IMG/VR virus record: IMGVR_UViG_3300031758_000240 | Span: 1-36,272 of that record | DNA: 36,272 nucleotides | Direction: 5' to 3' (one strand) | DNA from: a virus | Shown here: one piece after another, positions 1-8,749 of the stretch | Layout: each line of letters begins with the position of its first letter | How positions within the stretch are numbered: position 1 is the stretch's first letter | The notes under the pieces: model-generated | What the model saw: only the letters and a program-made list of their open reading frames with translations | What the model was told of the DNA's origin: nothing | Database searches by the model: none | Translations under genes and position numbers: made by a program

Positions 1-1352
1 TGTGGCAGGTCAGGTGGGAGCTGGAGGCGTTGGCGCACCAACGAGAGCCAGAGGACGGCGAGTACGACACGTTTCTGATGCTGGCAGGGCGAGGGTCGGG
101 CAAGACGCACACCGCGAGCCACTGGATTGGGATACGGGCATGGAAATACGCCGGCACGAGGTGGCTCGTCACGGCACCGACGTCGAACGACATACGCGCG
201 ACGTGCTTTGAGGGTGACTCGGGCCTGATGAACATCATACCGTCTTCGCTGATACAGGACTACAACAAATCGCTCTTTGAGATCACGCTAACCAACGGCT
301 CGATCATACAGGGCATACCCGGCTCAGAGCCAGAGCGCTACCGGGGCAAGCAGTACCACGGGGCCTGGTTCGACGAGCTGTGCGCGTTTGAGTACATCGA
401 CGACGCATACGACCAGGTACAGTTCACGCTGCGACTGAGGCACCCAGACATCGCGCGGGTGCAGCAGATCATCACCACCACCCCAAAACCTAAAGAGCTC
501 ATCGTAGACCTCAACGATGGCAAGGTCGGCGGGGACGTGTACGTCGTAAACGCCAGCTCCTACGACAACCGACAAAACCTCTCGGCGACGTTTTTCAAGC
601 AGCTCGAGACGTACGAGGGCACCGACCTCGGCAAGCAGGAGATCTACGGCGAGATCCTGGACCCAGAAGATGCCGGTATCGTAAAACGGAAGTGGTTCAG
701 GATGTGGCCCTCCAAGAAGGAGACGCCTACCCTGGAGTATGTCATCGCAAGCTACGACCCGGCCACGAGCGAGAAGACGCACAACGACCCAACGGCCTGC
801 ACGGTGTGGGGCGTCTTCGAGCAACAGGACGCGGGCACGTCGCTCATACTGCTAGACGCGTGGGACGGTCACCTGGCCTACCCAGAGCTGCGCAAAAAAG
901 TAATCAACGACTTCAAGGAGGTGGTGTACGGGGCGGACAACACGTTTGCCAAGGGCAGGAAGGCCGACCTGATACTGATGGAGGACAAATCGGCCGGTAT
1001 ATCCCTGATACAAGAGCTTCAGATGGCCGGCGTCCCGGTCCGGGCCTACAACCCAGGCCGCGCGGACAAGGTACAGCGCGTCAACATCGTGGCGCCCCTG
1101 ATCGCCAAGGGCAAGGTGTTTGTGCCGGAGGATGCCAAGAAGGACGGGGAGTACGCCGAGTGGACCAAGAGATTTATGCGCCAGGTCTGTGCCTTCCCGG
1201 AATCTGGCGGCCACGACGACTACGTCGACAGCCTGTCGCAGGCGCTGCGCGTACTGCGAGACTCTGGGTGGGTACAGCTAGACCCCCTGCCGCCGCGGGA
1301 CTACTCCTACGCCGACGACAAAAAGACCCGAGCCAACCCATACGCGCAGTGA
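1..1352 (+). CDS. terL: Terminase large subunit (5' partial)
   Basis: ATP-driven motor and nuclease that packages DNA through the portal. The reading frame is open from base 3, so the true start lies upstream of the window; the TTG at 30 is only the first internal start-like codon. Counting from that TTG, the Walker A motif GRGSGKT is at residues 20-26, the Walker B-like WFDE at 113-116 and the coupling motif ITTTPKP at 148-154. The C-terminal RNase H-like nuclease shows acidic residues in SYDPA (D243), LMEDK (E318/D319) and GGHDDYVDS (D396/D397). All motifs of a functional enzyme are present. No small terminase is visible; it should lie upstream. The stop is followed by a 56-base gap with a promoter-like motif. 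Confidence 0.95.
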   Translation, partial: WQVRWELEALAHQREPEDGEYDTFLMLAGRGSGKTHTASHWIGIRAWKYAGTRWLVTAPTSNDIRATCFEGDSGLMNIIPSSLIQDYNKSLFEITLTNGSIIQGIPGSEPERYRGKQYHGAWFDELCAFEYIDDAYDQVQFTLRLRHPDIARVQQIITTTPKPKELIVDLNDGKVGGDVYVVNASSYDNRQNLSATFFKQLETYEGTDLGKQEIYGEILDPEDAGIVKRKWFRMWPSKKETPTLEYVIASYDPATSEKTHNDPTACTVWGVFEQQDAGTSLILLDAWDGHLAYPELRKKVINDFKEVVYGADNTFAKGRKADLILMEDKSAGISLIQELQMAGVPVRAYNPGRADKVQRVNIVAPLIAKGKVFVPEDAKKDGEYAEWTKRFMRQVCAFPESGGHDDYVDSLSQALRVLRDSGWVQLDPLPPRDYSYADDKKTRANPYAQ

Positions 1353-1370
1353 GGCACTTTCCTTTGCTTT

Positions 1371-1395
1371 TTGTGCATAAGTTGGGTTAGGGAGA
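1371..1395 (+). promoter_or_regulatory. Recurrent late-promoter-like motif, copy 1
   Basis: The gap between terL and the next gene holds TGCATAAGTTG followed by GGTTAGGGAGA. It matches copies at 9725, 24165 and 30533 (consensus TGCATAAGTAGnnATAGG) and has the same TTTTG lead-in as copy 3. The G-rich end resembles the initiating region of T7-type promoters. It lies about 35 bases before the start of the 1409 gene. That it is a promoter is inferred from its recurrence, orientation and position. Confidence 0.6.
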
Positions 1396-1408
1396 TAACC
1401 ACACAAAC

Positions 1409-2758
1409 ATGAACCCAATCAAGTCACCGCGAGAGATGCTGTTCGAGATGGCGGGCATTCCATCCTTTTCCAAGGGCAAGGCCGTGGGAGAGTTTGGCGC
1501 AGACATGTACAAGCTCATCACCGGCGCCATCGAGAAGTACACCAAAAAGTTTGGGCGCCCTCCCAGCCCGGAGGACGTAGCCGCGCTTAAGGAGCACGCC
1601 AGGAGCATCTCGGCAAAGAGCGAGATCAAGACAGACCCCGTGACGCAGGCACGCGCACGCCACCAGCTCGCGACCGACCCAGGCCTTATCAACCCAGAGG
1701 GCCCGGACCCGTTCCTATCAAAGGCAATGACCGGCCGCACCGTCAAGGGCACCTACATCAAACCAAAACCGCAGGACATCAACGACCCGAACGTACAGGC
1801 CAACATCGAGAAGAAGCAAGTATCTGGCGAGCTCGAGGAGGTCATGCCCGAGTCAATCACGCCAAGCGCGGACTACATGGCACGCACAAGCTCGGCGATG
1901 GAGAACCAGGCACTCGCCGCGGGCAAGACACCGCTGATTGACATGCTAAAGGCCGCGTTCTTTAAAAAGAACAACCGCTACCCCACCGACGAGGAGCTTG
2001 AGGTAATCATCGCCGAGTACAACCCGCTGCGCCACCAGTACGGCGAGAGGGGCGCCTCGATCGTGACAGACAGGCCACCATCATCTCGCGGGATGCAGGA
2101 CTGGAGGCAGCGGGCAAGGTCGGAGGGGATACCCGAGGCATTTCTCAACAAGCCGCCCGCGGACTACCCCAAGTATTTGCAGGACGAGCTGGCCATCGGC
2201 CGCGGCGAGCAGCCCGGCATGCGGCCCATGCCCACGACTCGCATCAACCCCGACAGGTCATACGCAGACGGAAGATCCGTGCCGGCCATGAGCCCAAGCG
2301 AGATGCGGGCCATGATGACTGCCTACGGCAAGACGCCCAGCAAGTTTATGCCGGAGACGCGACTAGAAAAAATTGCTCGCGGCGCAAGTTTGCCGTTTGC
2401 GGCAATGTCGGCACAGATGGCCGGACAAAAACTTGCCGAGGGCAACCCATACGAGGCCGCACTGCTCGGCACGTCTGCGCTTGGCAGCGGCATGGCGTCG
2501 ACTCGCAAGTACATGAAGCCGGGCCTTGGGATTGCAGGCGGTGCCGCGGTGCCTCTCTCAATTGAGGACGCAATGCGACGCTACAACAAGGGCGACAGAA
2601 CTGGCGCCGTAATATCTGCCATTGAGGCCGCCGGCAACGCGGCCGCGATGTTCCCGCCCACCGCGGTCCCTGGGTCCCTGGTAAGCATGGGCGCGGGTAT
2701 TGCCAACGCCATACGAGGCGAACCAGAAACTATGTCCGTAATGGAAGATTACAAATAA
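1409..2758 (+). CDS. Unknown structural-type protein between TerL and portal
   Basis: 449 residues, family not recognised. The N-terminus (SPREMLFEMAGIPSFSKGK) resembles short leader segments seen in internal virion proteins of uncultured podoviruses, from memory only. The middle is hydrophilic and rich in Pro and charged residues. The last 130 or so residues are Ala/Gly-rich with hydrophobic stretches (SLPFAAMSAQMAG, GLGIAGGAAVPL, AVISAIEAAGNAAAMF), which could insert in or bind membranes. It is the first gene after the copy 1 motif and its stop overlaps the portal start (TAATG), so the two are translationally coupled. A possible role is an ejected or internal head protein, but nothing proves it. 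The ribosome binding site is weak (GGGAG about 14 bases upstream). Confidence 0.85.
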   Translation: MNPIKSPREMLFEMAGIPSFSKGKAVGEFGADMYKLITGAIEKYTKKFGRPPSPEDVAALKEHARSISAKSEIKTDPVTQARARHQLATDPGLINPEGPDPFLSKAMTGRTVKGTYIKPKPQDINDPNVQANIEKKQVSGELEEVMPESITPSADYMARTSSAMENQALAAGKTPLIDMLKAAFFKKNNRYPTDEELEVIIAEYNPLRHQYGERGASIVTDRPPSSRGMQDWRQRARSEGIPEAFLNKPPADYPKYLQDELAIGRGEQPGMRPMPTTRINPDRSYADGRSVPAMSPSEMRAMMTAYGKTPSKFMPETRLEKIARGASLPFAAMSAQMAGQKLAEGNPYEAALLGTSALGSGMASTRKYMKPGLGIAGGAAVPLSIEDAMRRYNKGDRTGAVISAIEAAGNAAAMFPPTAVPGSLVSMGAGIANAIRGEPETMSVMEDYK

Positions 2759-5517
2759 TGCCACCACAGCTTCCCAAGATGCCAATCCAGCAGGGCGCAA
2801 ACCTTGCATCGCTAGACCTCGAGTCAAACGAGACCTTCGAGGAGAAGATGATGCAGGAGGACGAGATCGAGCACTACGAGGACGTGCTCGGGCTTGAGCC
2901 TGGCGAGGCCGAGGAGGAGGTCATCGAGCTAGACGATGGCTCGGTCGTCATCAACTACAGACCCAAAGAGGGCCCGCTCAAGAACCCAGAGTTTTACGAG
3001 AACCTGGCCGAGAGCTTAGACGAGGGCGTGCTGTCTAATTTATCGACGGAATACTCAGAGTACATCGAGGTCGACCGCGAGGCGAGAAAAGAAAGAGACA
3101 AGCAGTATGAAGAAGGACTACGAAGGACAGGACTTGGAAAGGACGCGCCAGGTGGCGCAACTTTTGACGGAGCTTCCAAGGTTGTTCACCCTGTCATGGC
3201 AGAGGCTTGCGTCGACTTTGCGGCGTCTAGCTCGCGCGAGCTTTTGCCGCCAGAGGGGATTGTAAAATCTGAGATCAAGGGCGAGGCGGACCGTCAACGT
3301 GTTGAAACAGCAGACAGAAAGGCAAACTTCCTTAACTGGCAGCTCACCGAGCAAATCGAGGAGTACCGAGATGAGATGGAGCAGACCCTCACCCAGCTGC
3401 CTCTTGGTGGGTCGCAATACTTTAAGTGGCGCTGGGACAGCGAACAGAAACGGCCCTGCTGCGAGTGGATCCCCATCGACAACATCTTCCTCCCCTACGC
3501 AACGACAAATTTCTATACTTCTCCGCGAGTAACCGAGCAGCAGGACATCACGGAGGACACCTTCCTGCAGCGCGTAGACCAGGGCATCTACCGCGACATT
3601 GGCCAGATTGTAAGCTCAGAGATCGAGCTGGACAAGCAGACACAGTCCGAAAAAGCCAACGACAAGATCGAGGGCAAGCAGATCCCGACCAAGAACATCG
3701 ACGGCGTACGGCGCGTGTACGAGATCACGTGCTTCTTGCGCCTCAAGGACGACCCGTACACAGACGGCGCACGGGCGCCATACATCTTAACGATTGATGA
3801 GAGCACGGACAAGGTCCTCTCGCTGTACCGTAACTGGGAGTCTGGCGATGAGAAGCTTACGAAGCTGGATTGGATCGTGGAGTACAAGTTTATCCCGTGG
3901 CGTGGCGCTTACGCTATCGGCCTACCTCATCTTATTGGTGGTCTATCTGCTGCCCTCACTGGCTCGCTTCGCGCGCTTTTGGACGCGGCTCACATCAACA
4001 ACAGCCAGACCATGCTCAAGCTCAAGGGAGGAAGAATCTCCGGACAGAGCGACAGGATTGAACCGACGCAGGTTCTAGAGATCGAAGGTGCCCCCGGCGT
4101 GGACGACGTCCGCAAGTTGGCTATGCCGTTGCCGTTTAACCCCCCATCTAGCGTATTGTACAACCTCCTTGGTTGGCTGACCGATGCCGCAAAGGGTGTG
4201 GTCACGACGGCCGAGGAGAAGATTGGCGACGCAAACGCTAACACACCGGTGGGCACCACCCAGGCACTCATCGAGCAGGGCGCGAAGGTATTCTCCAGCA
4301 TCCACGCACGGCTGCACCGATCCCAGGCCAAGTCGTTAAAGATCCTCTCCAGGATCAACCACTGGTACCTGGAGGAGATGGACAACGAGTCTGGCACCGA
4401 GATCGAGGTCCGTGACTTTGCGTCCAACAACGACATCCGTCCGGTATCGGACCCCAACATTTTCTCTGAGACGCAGCGTCTTGCGCAGGCACAGGCAGTT
4501 CTGCAGATGGCAAACGCCGCGCCTCAGTTGTACGACCTTCGGGCTGCGCACCGGAGGGTTCTGAAGCAGCTGAAAGTTCCTGCAATTAGTGAGATATTGC
4601 CAGATCCGGATGGTATCAAGGAGGCAAATCCTGCCCTGGAGAACGTAGCAATGTCCATGGGCCGCCCCGCGGCTGCCTACCCGGACCAGGACCACTTGGC
4701 GCACATCAAGGTTCACCTGACGTATGCACAGGACCCCAACTACGGTGGCAGCCCACTCATTGGGCCCACGTTCGCACCGCACGCGCTTGAGCACATCAAG
4801 CAGCACCTGACGCTGCACTACCTGCAGTCGATGCGTGCATACGTAGCGGAGGCAACTGGGGGCCAGGACACGCTGGGGCTGCACGAGGAGAAGCCTCTCA
4901 AGCTGGAGGACCAGCAGGCGCTGTCTCTCGCGGCCGAGATGGTCTCGATGGACGCACAGGCCACGTTCCAGTCCGCGCAGCCACAGATCCAGCAGCTGGC
5001 TCAAAAGGTCCAGGAGGCACAAAAGGCCAAGCTGGAGCAGATGGCGGCCAACGACCCAACGGCCCAGGCACTGCTCAAGACACAGATGGCCGAGACCCAG
5101 CGCAAGTCGCAGGAGTCGCAGGCACGCCTGCAGCAGGAGATGGCCAAGCACCAGCAAGACTACCAGCTCAAGGTGGCCGAGCTGGAGCAGAAGGTGCAGG
5201 AGCTCATCGCCAAGTACCAGACACAGAGCCAGATCGACAGCCAGAAAAACGCTACCAACATCGCCACGGCAAACATCAACAACGCATCGCGCGAGCGCGT
5301 CGCGGCCATGCAGGCAGGCGCACAGATGGACGCGCTGCAGGCACAGCTGGCGCAGGAGCAGGCCATGTCGGCCATCGAGGCCATCAACACCGCCGACGAG
5401 GACATCCGGCAGCACGGGATCGCCATCGAGCAGGCGGCGTTTAACCAGCAGGCGCAGGCGGTGCAGCAGGCCATCGACGCGCAGCAACCACCACAACCAC
5501 CACAAGGAGCAGTTTAA
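2758..5517 (+). CDS. Portal protein (P22-like, long C-terminal barrel)
   Basis: 919 residues. It should form the dodecameric DNA channel at the capsid vertex that binds TerL during packaging and the adaptor afterwards. The N-terminal 100 residues are strongly acidic. The core contains the conserved-looking block from GGRISGQSDRIEPTQ through DANANTPVGTTQALIEQG and HARLHRSQAKSLKI, typical of P22-like portals in uncultured phages. Roughly residues 735-919 are Gln/Ala-rich, heptad-like helix (for example QSAQPQIQQLAQKVQEAQ) and end in a Pro/Gln stretch, consistent with a P22-style helical barrel. At 919 residues it is larger than P22 gp1 (about 725). Start and stop overlap the neighbours by one base (TAATG on both sides). 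Confidence 0.9.
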   Translation: MPPQLPKMPIQQGANLASLDLESNETFEEKMMQEDEIEHYEDVLGLEPGEAEEEVIELDDGSVVINYRPKEGPLKNPEFYENLAESLDEGVLSNLSTEYSEYIEVDREARKERDKQYEEGLRRTGLGKDAPGGATFDGASKVVHPVMAEACVDFAASSSRELLPPEGIVKSEIKGEADRQRVETADRKANFLNWQLTEQIEEYRDEMEQTLTQLPLGGSQYFKWRWDSEQKRPCCEWIPIDNIFLPYATTNFYTSPRVTEQQDITEDTFLQRVDQGIYRDIGQIVSSEIELDKQTQSEKANDKIEGKQIPTKNIDGVRRVYEITCFLRLKDDPYTDGARAPYILTIDESTDKVLSLYRNWESGDEKLTKLDWIVEYKFIPWRGAYAIGLPHLIGGLSAALTGSLRALLDAAHINNSQTMLKLKGGRISGQSDRIEPTQVLEIEGAPGVDDVRKLAMPLPFNPPSSVLYNLLGWLTDAAKGVVTTAEEKIGDANANTPVGTTQALIEQGAKVFSSIHARLHRSQAKSLKILSRINHWYLEEMDNESGTEIEVRDFASNNDIRPVSDPNIFSETQRLAQAQAVLQMANAAPQLYDLRAAHRRVLKQLKVPAISEILPDPDGIKEANPALENVAMSMGRPAAAYPDQDHLAHIKVHLTYAQDPNYGGSPLIGPTFAPHALEHIKQHLTLHYLQSMRAYVAEATGGQDTLGLHEEKPLKLEDQQALSLAAEMVSMDAQATFQSAQPQIQQLAQKVQEAQKAKLEQMAANDPTAQALLKTQMAETQRKSQESQARLQQEMAKHQQDYQLKVAELEQKVQELIAKYQTQSQIDSQKNATNIATANINNASRERVAAMQAGAQMDALQAQLAQEQAMSAIEAINTADEDIRQHGIAIEQAAFNQQAQAVQQAIDAQQPPQPPQGAV

Positions 5518-5738
5518 TGGCAAGCGACAACCAACTCAAAGGCTTTCGCCAGACCTACCAGGAGACTGGCAAGCCGGGATACGGCGGCGGCAACGGCGTC
5601 ACCGACATCGACCCGGGCCCGTCCGGCTCACACCGCGACAACAACTGGAAGAAGGGCGCGGCCCAGGCCAAGATGAAGAACGCCGGCAAGGTAGGCCCCT
5701 ACAGCAACGTCAAGGACCAGTTTGGGCCGAAGTATTAA
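5517..5738 (+). CDS. Small basic Gly/Lys-rich protein
   Basis: 73 residues, not recognised. It starts at the ATG overlapping the portal stop, so it is very likely translated by coupling. The sequence is Gly-, Asn- and Lys-rich with no hydrophobic core (GKPGYGGGNGVTDIDPGPSG, then NNWKKGAAQAKMKNAGK), suggesting a flexible nucleic-acid- or protein-binding peptide. Its place directly after the portal gene suggests a minor head component, but no function can be assigned. Confidence 0.75.
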   Translation: MASDNQLKGFRQTYQETGKPGYGGGNGVTDIDPGPSGSHRDNNWKKGAAQAKMKNAGKVGPYSNVKDQFGPKY

Positions 5739-5792
5739 AGCAATACTTAAGGTGTAGGGCGTAAATTAAAAAAGTCTTGCATAGGTTGTTAC

Positions 5793-5984
5793 ATGCGAGA
5801 CTTTACGTCTGAAATAATGCGTCGCGTAGGCGACGAGATACGGCTAGTAGACTCATCCCTTACCACTGGCAAGGGCATCACCAGCCTCGAGCACTACAAA
5901 AAGCTGCTGGGGGAGCGTGAGGGTCTGCAGAAGTGCCTAAACATCATAGACGAGATTTTGACAGAGAACGACCAGGCTGAATAG
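5793..5984 (+). CDS. Small helical protein, unknown
   Basis: 63 residues, charged and mostly helical (EIMRRVGDEIRLVDSS, then LEHYKKLLGEREGLQKCLNII), probably a short coiled coil. No family recognised. It follows a 54-base AT-rich gap. The ATG at 5793 has a poor ribosome binding site; an in-frame ATG at 5817 is the alternative start. A degenerate TGCATA motif lies immediately upstream (5778). It sits 20 bases before the co-chaperonin gene and so belongs to the head-assembly cluster. Confidence 0.7.
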   Translation: MRDFTSEIMRRVGDEIRLVDSSLTTGKGITSLEHYKKLLGEREGLQKCLNIIDEILTENDQAE

Positions 5985-6004
5985 CCTACAGAAAGGAGTG
6001 CCGG

Positions 6005-6445
6005 ATGGCATTTGATGTAATGCAAAAGGAGGAGCCCGACCTCCGAACGGAAGAGGAGTGTTTTCCGCAGATCGACCCGGGCATTGACGTAGTAGGCGAC
6101 CGTGTACTGGTCCAGCTGCGTCGGGAGAAGGCAAAGAGCAAGGGCGGCATTATCCTGGTCGACGAGACCCGGGCAACTCTCAGGTTTAACGAGACCGTTG
6201 CCAAGGTCATACAGATCGGGCAGCTTGCGTATAAAAGCCCAGACTCACTGGAGCCGTGGCCCGAGGGCCCCTGGTGCAAGGTGGGCGACCTGGTAAGGAC
6301 GATCAAGTACGGCGGAGACCGTTTTGTTGTCCAGCCCGGGGATGACGGATCGCCGGTGGTGTTTATCACCATCCAGGCCCGTGAAATTATATCCGTCATC
6401 AGAAGCTTCGAGCACGCCCAGCGCATGCGCGCCTTCGTAGATTAA
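6005..6445 (+). CDS. GroES-like co-chaperonin
   Basis: 146 residues. Predicted GroES-fold lid that works with the host GroEL to fold phage proteins, most plausibly the coat protein, as T4 gp31 does. The GroES pattern is clear: GDRVLVQL (31-38), a Lys-rich mobile-loop region followed by GGIILVD (47-53) whose IIL would be the GroEL-binding tripeptide, then CKVGDLV (91-97), KYGGDRFVV and a final REIISVI (126-132) that closes the barrel. It is about 50 residues longer than bacterial GroES (97), with an N-terminal extension of about 28 residues and a longer central loop, as expected for an enlarged folding cage. A strong ribosome binding site (AGAAAGGAG) fixes the start. It directly precedes scaffold and coat. 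Confidence 0.85.
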   Translation: MAFDVMQKEEPDLRTEEECFPQIDPGIDVVGDRVLVQLRREKAKSKGGIILVDETRATLRFNETVAKVIQIGQLAYKSPDSLEPWPEGPWCKVGDLVRTIKYGGDRFVVQPGDDGSPVVFITIQAREIISVIRSFEHAQRMRAFVD

Positions 6446-6465
6446 AACTTTGTAGAAAGTGAAAA

Positions 6466-7482
6466 ATGGCAGAGAAAGAAGAAAAACTTCTCCCAATCCG
6501 GGAGCAAGACGATGGCACGGTCCTGGTCGCCGTGGACGAGGAGAAAGATCCCTTTGAAGACCAGAAAAAAGATGAGGCTTCGGCCGAAGAAGGAGCTGAC
6601 GGTGACGGTCCTGCTGATGGTGGAGACGGTAATACCGAACCAGCGATGGGTCCTGACGGCGACGCCGGGGACGAAGATGGCGAAACTGACGAAGACCGCG
6701 AAAAAATTCGTGAAGCTCGCCGCGAAGAGCGCAAACTTAAAAAAGAGCTCTCTAAGCAGCGAGAAATTTCCGCGAAGCATAAAATCAGCTCCCTTGAAAG
6801 ACGCAATGAAGAGCTGGCTAGGAGACTCGCGGCTGTAGAATCCGCCGCGGCATCGTTCCAATTTGCTCAGGTAGACAAGGCGATTGAGGACGAGGCGACT
6901 CGCGTAGAGTACGCCAAGATGAAGCTGCTGCAGGCGTCGCAGGCTGGCAACGCCGAGGAGCAAGTTGAGTACCTCGAGCAGCTGCAGGAGGCAAAGCTAC
7001 GGCTTGGCCAGATGCAGGCCTACAAGAAGCAGCAGGTAGAGCAGATCCGCAGGCCCAAGCAAAACGTGCCAAACGAGGTATCTCGCGCGGTGCAGGAAAA
7101 TGCGGAGAGCTGGCTCTCCAAGAATAAATGGTATGACCCGCAGGCTCGCGACACAGACAGTCGGATTGCGAAGGTCATAGACAATGAAATGGCGTCAGAG
7201 GGCTGGGACCCGTCGGACCCGGAGTATTGGGACGAATTGGACAACCGTCTGTCGGCACGTTTGCCACATCGTTACGCGGCAAAGACTGGTGGTACAGTGA
7301 AGAGGGCCAACCCAACGGCATCTTCCAGGACGGCAAACCCGTCATCGACACCGGCAAACACGATCAGGCTATCGCCGGAGCGTGTGAAGGCAATCAAGGA
7401 TGCAGGGGCCTGGGACGACCTGGCGGCACGCAACCGAATGATCAAGGCCTACGTAGCGTACGATAAACAGAACAGGACATAA
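6466..7482 (+). CDS. Scaffolding protein (predicted)
   Basis: 338 residues. Predicted internal scaffold that directs coat assembly and leaves before packaging. Residues 22-80 are extremely acidic. Residues 78-195 form a long charged helix or coiled coil (EKIREARREERKLKKEL; LERRNEELARRLAAVES). The C-terminus is basic, ending in a compact helical segment (LSPERVKAIKDAGAWDDLA, near 300), like the coat-binding ends of other phage scaffolds. Position between the portal cluster and the coat gene supports the role. No protease motif was seen, so cleavage of the scaffold is not predicted from this gene. Confidence 0.75.
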   Translation: MAEKEEKLLPIREQDDGTVLVAVDEEKDPFEDQKKDEASAEEGADGDGPADGGDGNTEPAMGPDGDAGDEDGETDEDREKIREARREERKLKKELSKQREISAKHKISSLERRNEELARRLAAVESAAASFQFAQVDKAIEDEATRVEYAKMKLLQASQAGNAEEQVEYLEQLQEAKLRLGQMQAYKKQQVEQIRRPKQNVPNEVSRAVQENAESWLSKNKWYDPQARDTDSRIAKVIDNEMASEGWDPSDPEYWDELDNRLSARLPHRYAAKTGGTVKRANPTASSRTANPSSTPANTIRLSPERVKAIKDAGAWDDLAARNRMIKAYVAYDKQNRT

Positions 7483-7484
7483 TC

Positions 7485-8036
7485 ATGGCAAACGCAAGAA
7501 TTAAACGCGACTTAGACGACCGCTTAGAGGAGAGAGTCGCAGAGGTAAAACAGCGGAGCACCGCTAACGAGGAAGATGTCAAGCGCCGGGAACGTATAGA
7601 TGCGTTCCGTGATAAGTGGCAGAATAGCGCACTGCCCACGATACCTAAGGACTCAATCCCTGGGTTTCACTTGTGCTGGTTGAGCACCACAAACCAGTAC
7701 GACAGTATCGACAAACGTTTAGCACTAGGCTATGAGCCCGTGAAAGCCAGCGAGTTAGGTAAAGGCTTTGAATCACTTGGCAAGATGAGTTCAGGCAAGT
7801 TTGAAGGCTGTGTTAGTTGTAACGAGATGGTACTCTTTAAGTTACCAGAAGAAATCTACCAGGAAGTAATGCGAATGCTGCACCTTGAGGACCCCCTCGA
7901 GCACCAGCGGAACATTACGGCCTCCGTCCGTAGCAACTCGCAAGAGGGCAAGGGCGGGCGTTCAATCCTGGAGGGTGGAATTTTGGAAATGGAGAAAGAG
8001 GCCGCCAAGGCGAACAAGCACGTTCGCTTTGAATAA
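7485..8036 (+). CDS. Unknown head-cluster protein
   Basis: 183 residues, family not recognised. The N-terminal 55 residues are a charged helix (LDDRLEERVAEVKQRS). The middle holds a compact domain (PGFHLCWLSTTNQYDSIDKR; ALGYEPVKASELG; GCVSCNEMVLFKLPEEIYQE) with three cysteines, C84 being in the HLCW segment and the others in GCVSC. The C-terminus is charged. It starts two bases after the scaffold stop. Phages of this type often carry such a gene between scaffold and coat, so a capsid-assembly or minor head role is plausible but unproven. It looks more A/T-rich than its neighbours. Confidence 0.8.
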   Translation: MANARIKRDLDDRLEERVAEVKQRSTANEEDVKRRERIDAFRDKWQNSALPTIPKDSIPGFHLCWLSTTNQYDSIDKRLALGYEPVKASELGKGFESLGKMSSGKFEGCVSCNEMVLFKLPEEIYQEVMRMLHLEDPLEHQRNITASVRSNSQEGKGGRSILEGGILEMEKEAAKANKHVRFE

Positions 8037-8063
8037 CATTCTTCAACAAACAAAGGAAATTAA

Positions 8064-8726
8064 ATGGCAACCACATTAAAGCCCTTTGGTCTGAAGCCCG
8101 TGTACCACCCAAGTGGTCTTGATCGTGCAACTCCTTTTGTTGGCACGAACTCATACACCACCGGTAGTACATACACGGCGCCTTACTCGTTGTCTGGTGG
8201 ACAAGCTTTCTACCAGTACCAGCCGGTATCGCTGACCGCGTCGGGTGAACTGACCATCGCCGCATCGGCCGCCGCCTCTGGCACCGTATATGGCGTATTT
8301 GACGGCGTCGAGTTTACCGACTCGCAAGGCCGTCGCTCCGTAGCCAAGTGGGCATCCAAGCTTACGCTTGACGCCTCCTCGGACATCGTCTTTTGGGTCT
8401 TTACCGATCCTGAGGTCGTGTATGAGGCACAGGTAAATGGCTCCGCCACTACCGCCTCCATCGGACAGCAGTACAACTTTGAGACCGCATCGGGCATGAC
8501 GCCCGCGAGTGGCACGGCTATCGGCAACGGTGGCGCTGGCTTCTCGACCTGCGCGCTGAATGACACCGCCGTCGGCAGTGGCAACCAGGGCCAGGTTCGT
8601 GTTGTTGGTCTGGGCCGTGAGGCTGCTTACCCCTCTGGCGAAACAAACGCCTGGGGTGATGCCTACACGATTTTACAAGTAAAGATCGCAAACAACTCGT
8701 TTGTGTATCCGAAGGTTTCGGTCTAA
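8064..8726 (+). CDS. Capsid decoration-like structural protein
   Basis: 220 residues, Gly/Ser/Thr/Ala-rich and almost all beta-strand in character, lacking charged helices. It begins with MATTLKPFGLKPVYHPSG, a segment I associate with virion proteins of uncultured phages encoded directly before the coat gene. The location between scaffold and coat is the classical place for a head decoration (cement) protein, which binds the mature shell from outside. A good ribosome binding site (AAAGGAAA) supports the ATG at 8064. It could instead be a minor capsid or head-fibre protein. Confidence 0.7.
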   Translation: MATTLKPFGLKPVYHPSGLDRATPFVGTNSYTTGSTYTAPYSLSGGQAFYQYQPVSLTASGELTIAASAAASGTVYGVFDGVEFTDSQGRRSVAKWASKLTLDASSDIVFWVFTDPEVVYEAQVNGSATTASIGQQYNFETASGMTPASGTAIGNGGAGFSTCALNDTAVGSGNQGQVRVVGLGREAAYPSGETNAWGDAYTILQVKIANNSFVYPKVSV

Positions 8727-8749
8727 TTAACGAAAGAAAGGATTAAGCA

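Noticed and set aside
692-1390. + strand open frame of 232 codons inside terL
   Set aside because: It overlaps terL motifs in another frame, is Arg/Gly/Pro-rich as expected of a shadow, and has no supporting context.
4833-4856. TGCATACGTAGCGGAGG inside the portal gene as a promoter copy
   Set aside because: It is within conserved coding sequence, lacks the ATAGG end and precedes no gene start.
4336-5523. Long - strand open frame (395 codons), Leu-rich
   Set aside because: It is the complement of the Gln-rich portal tail (CAG reads as CTG on the other strand). It has no ribosome binding site and no sensible protein pattern.
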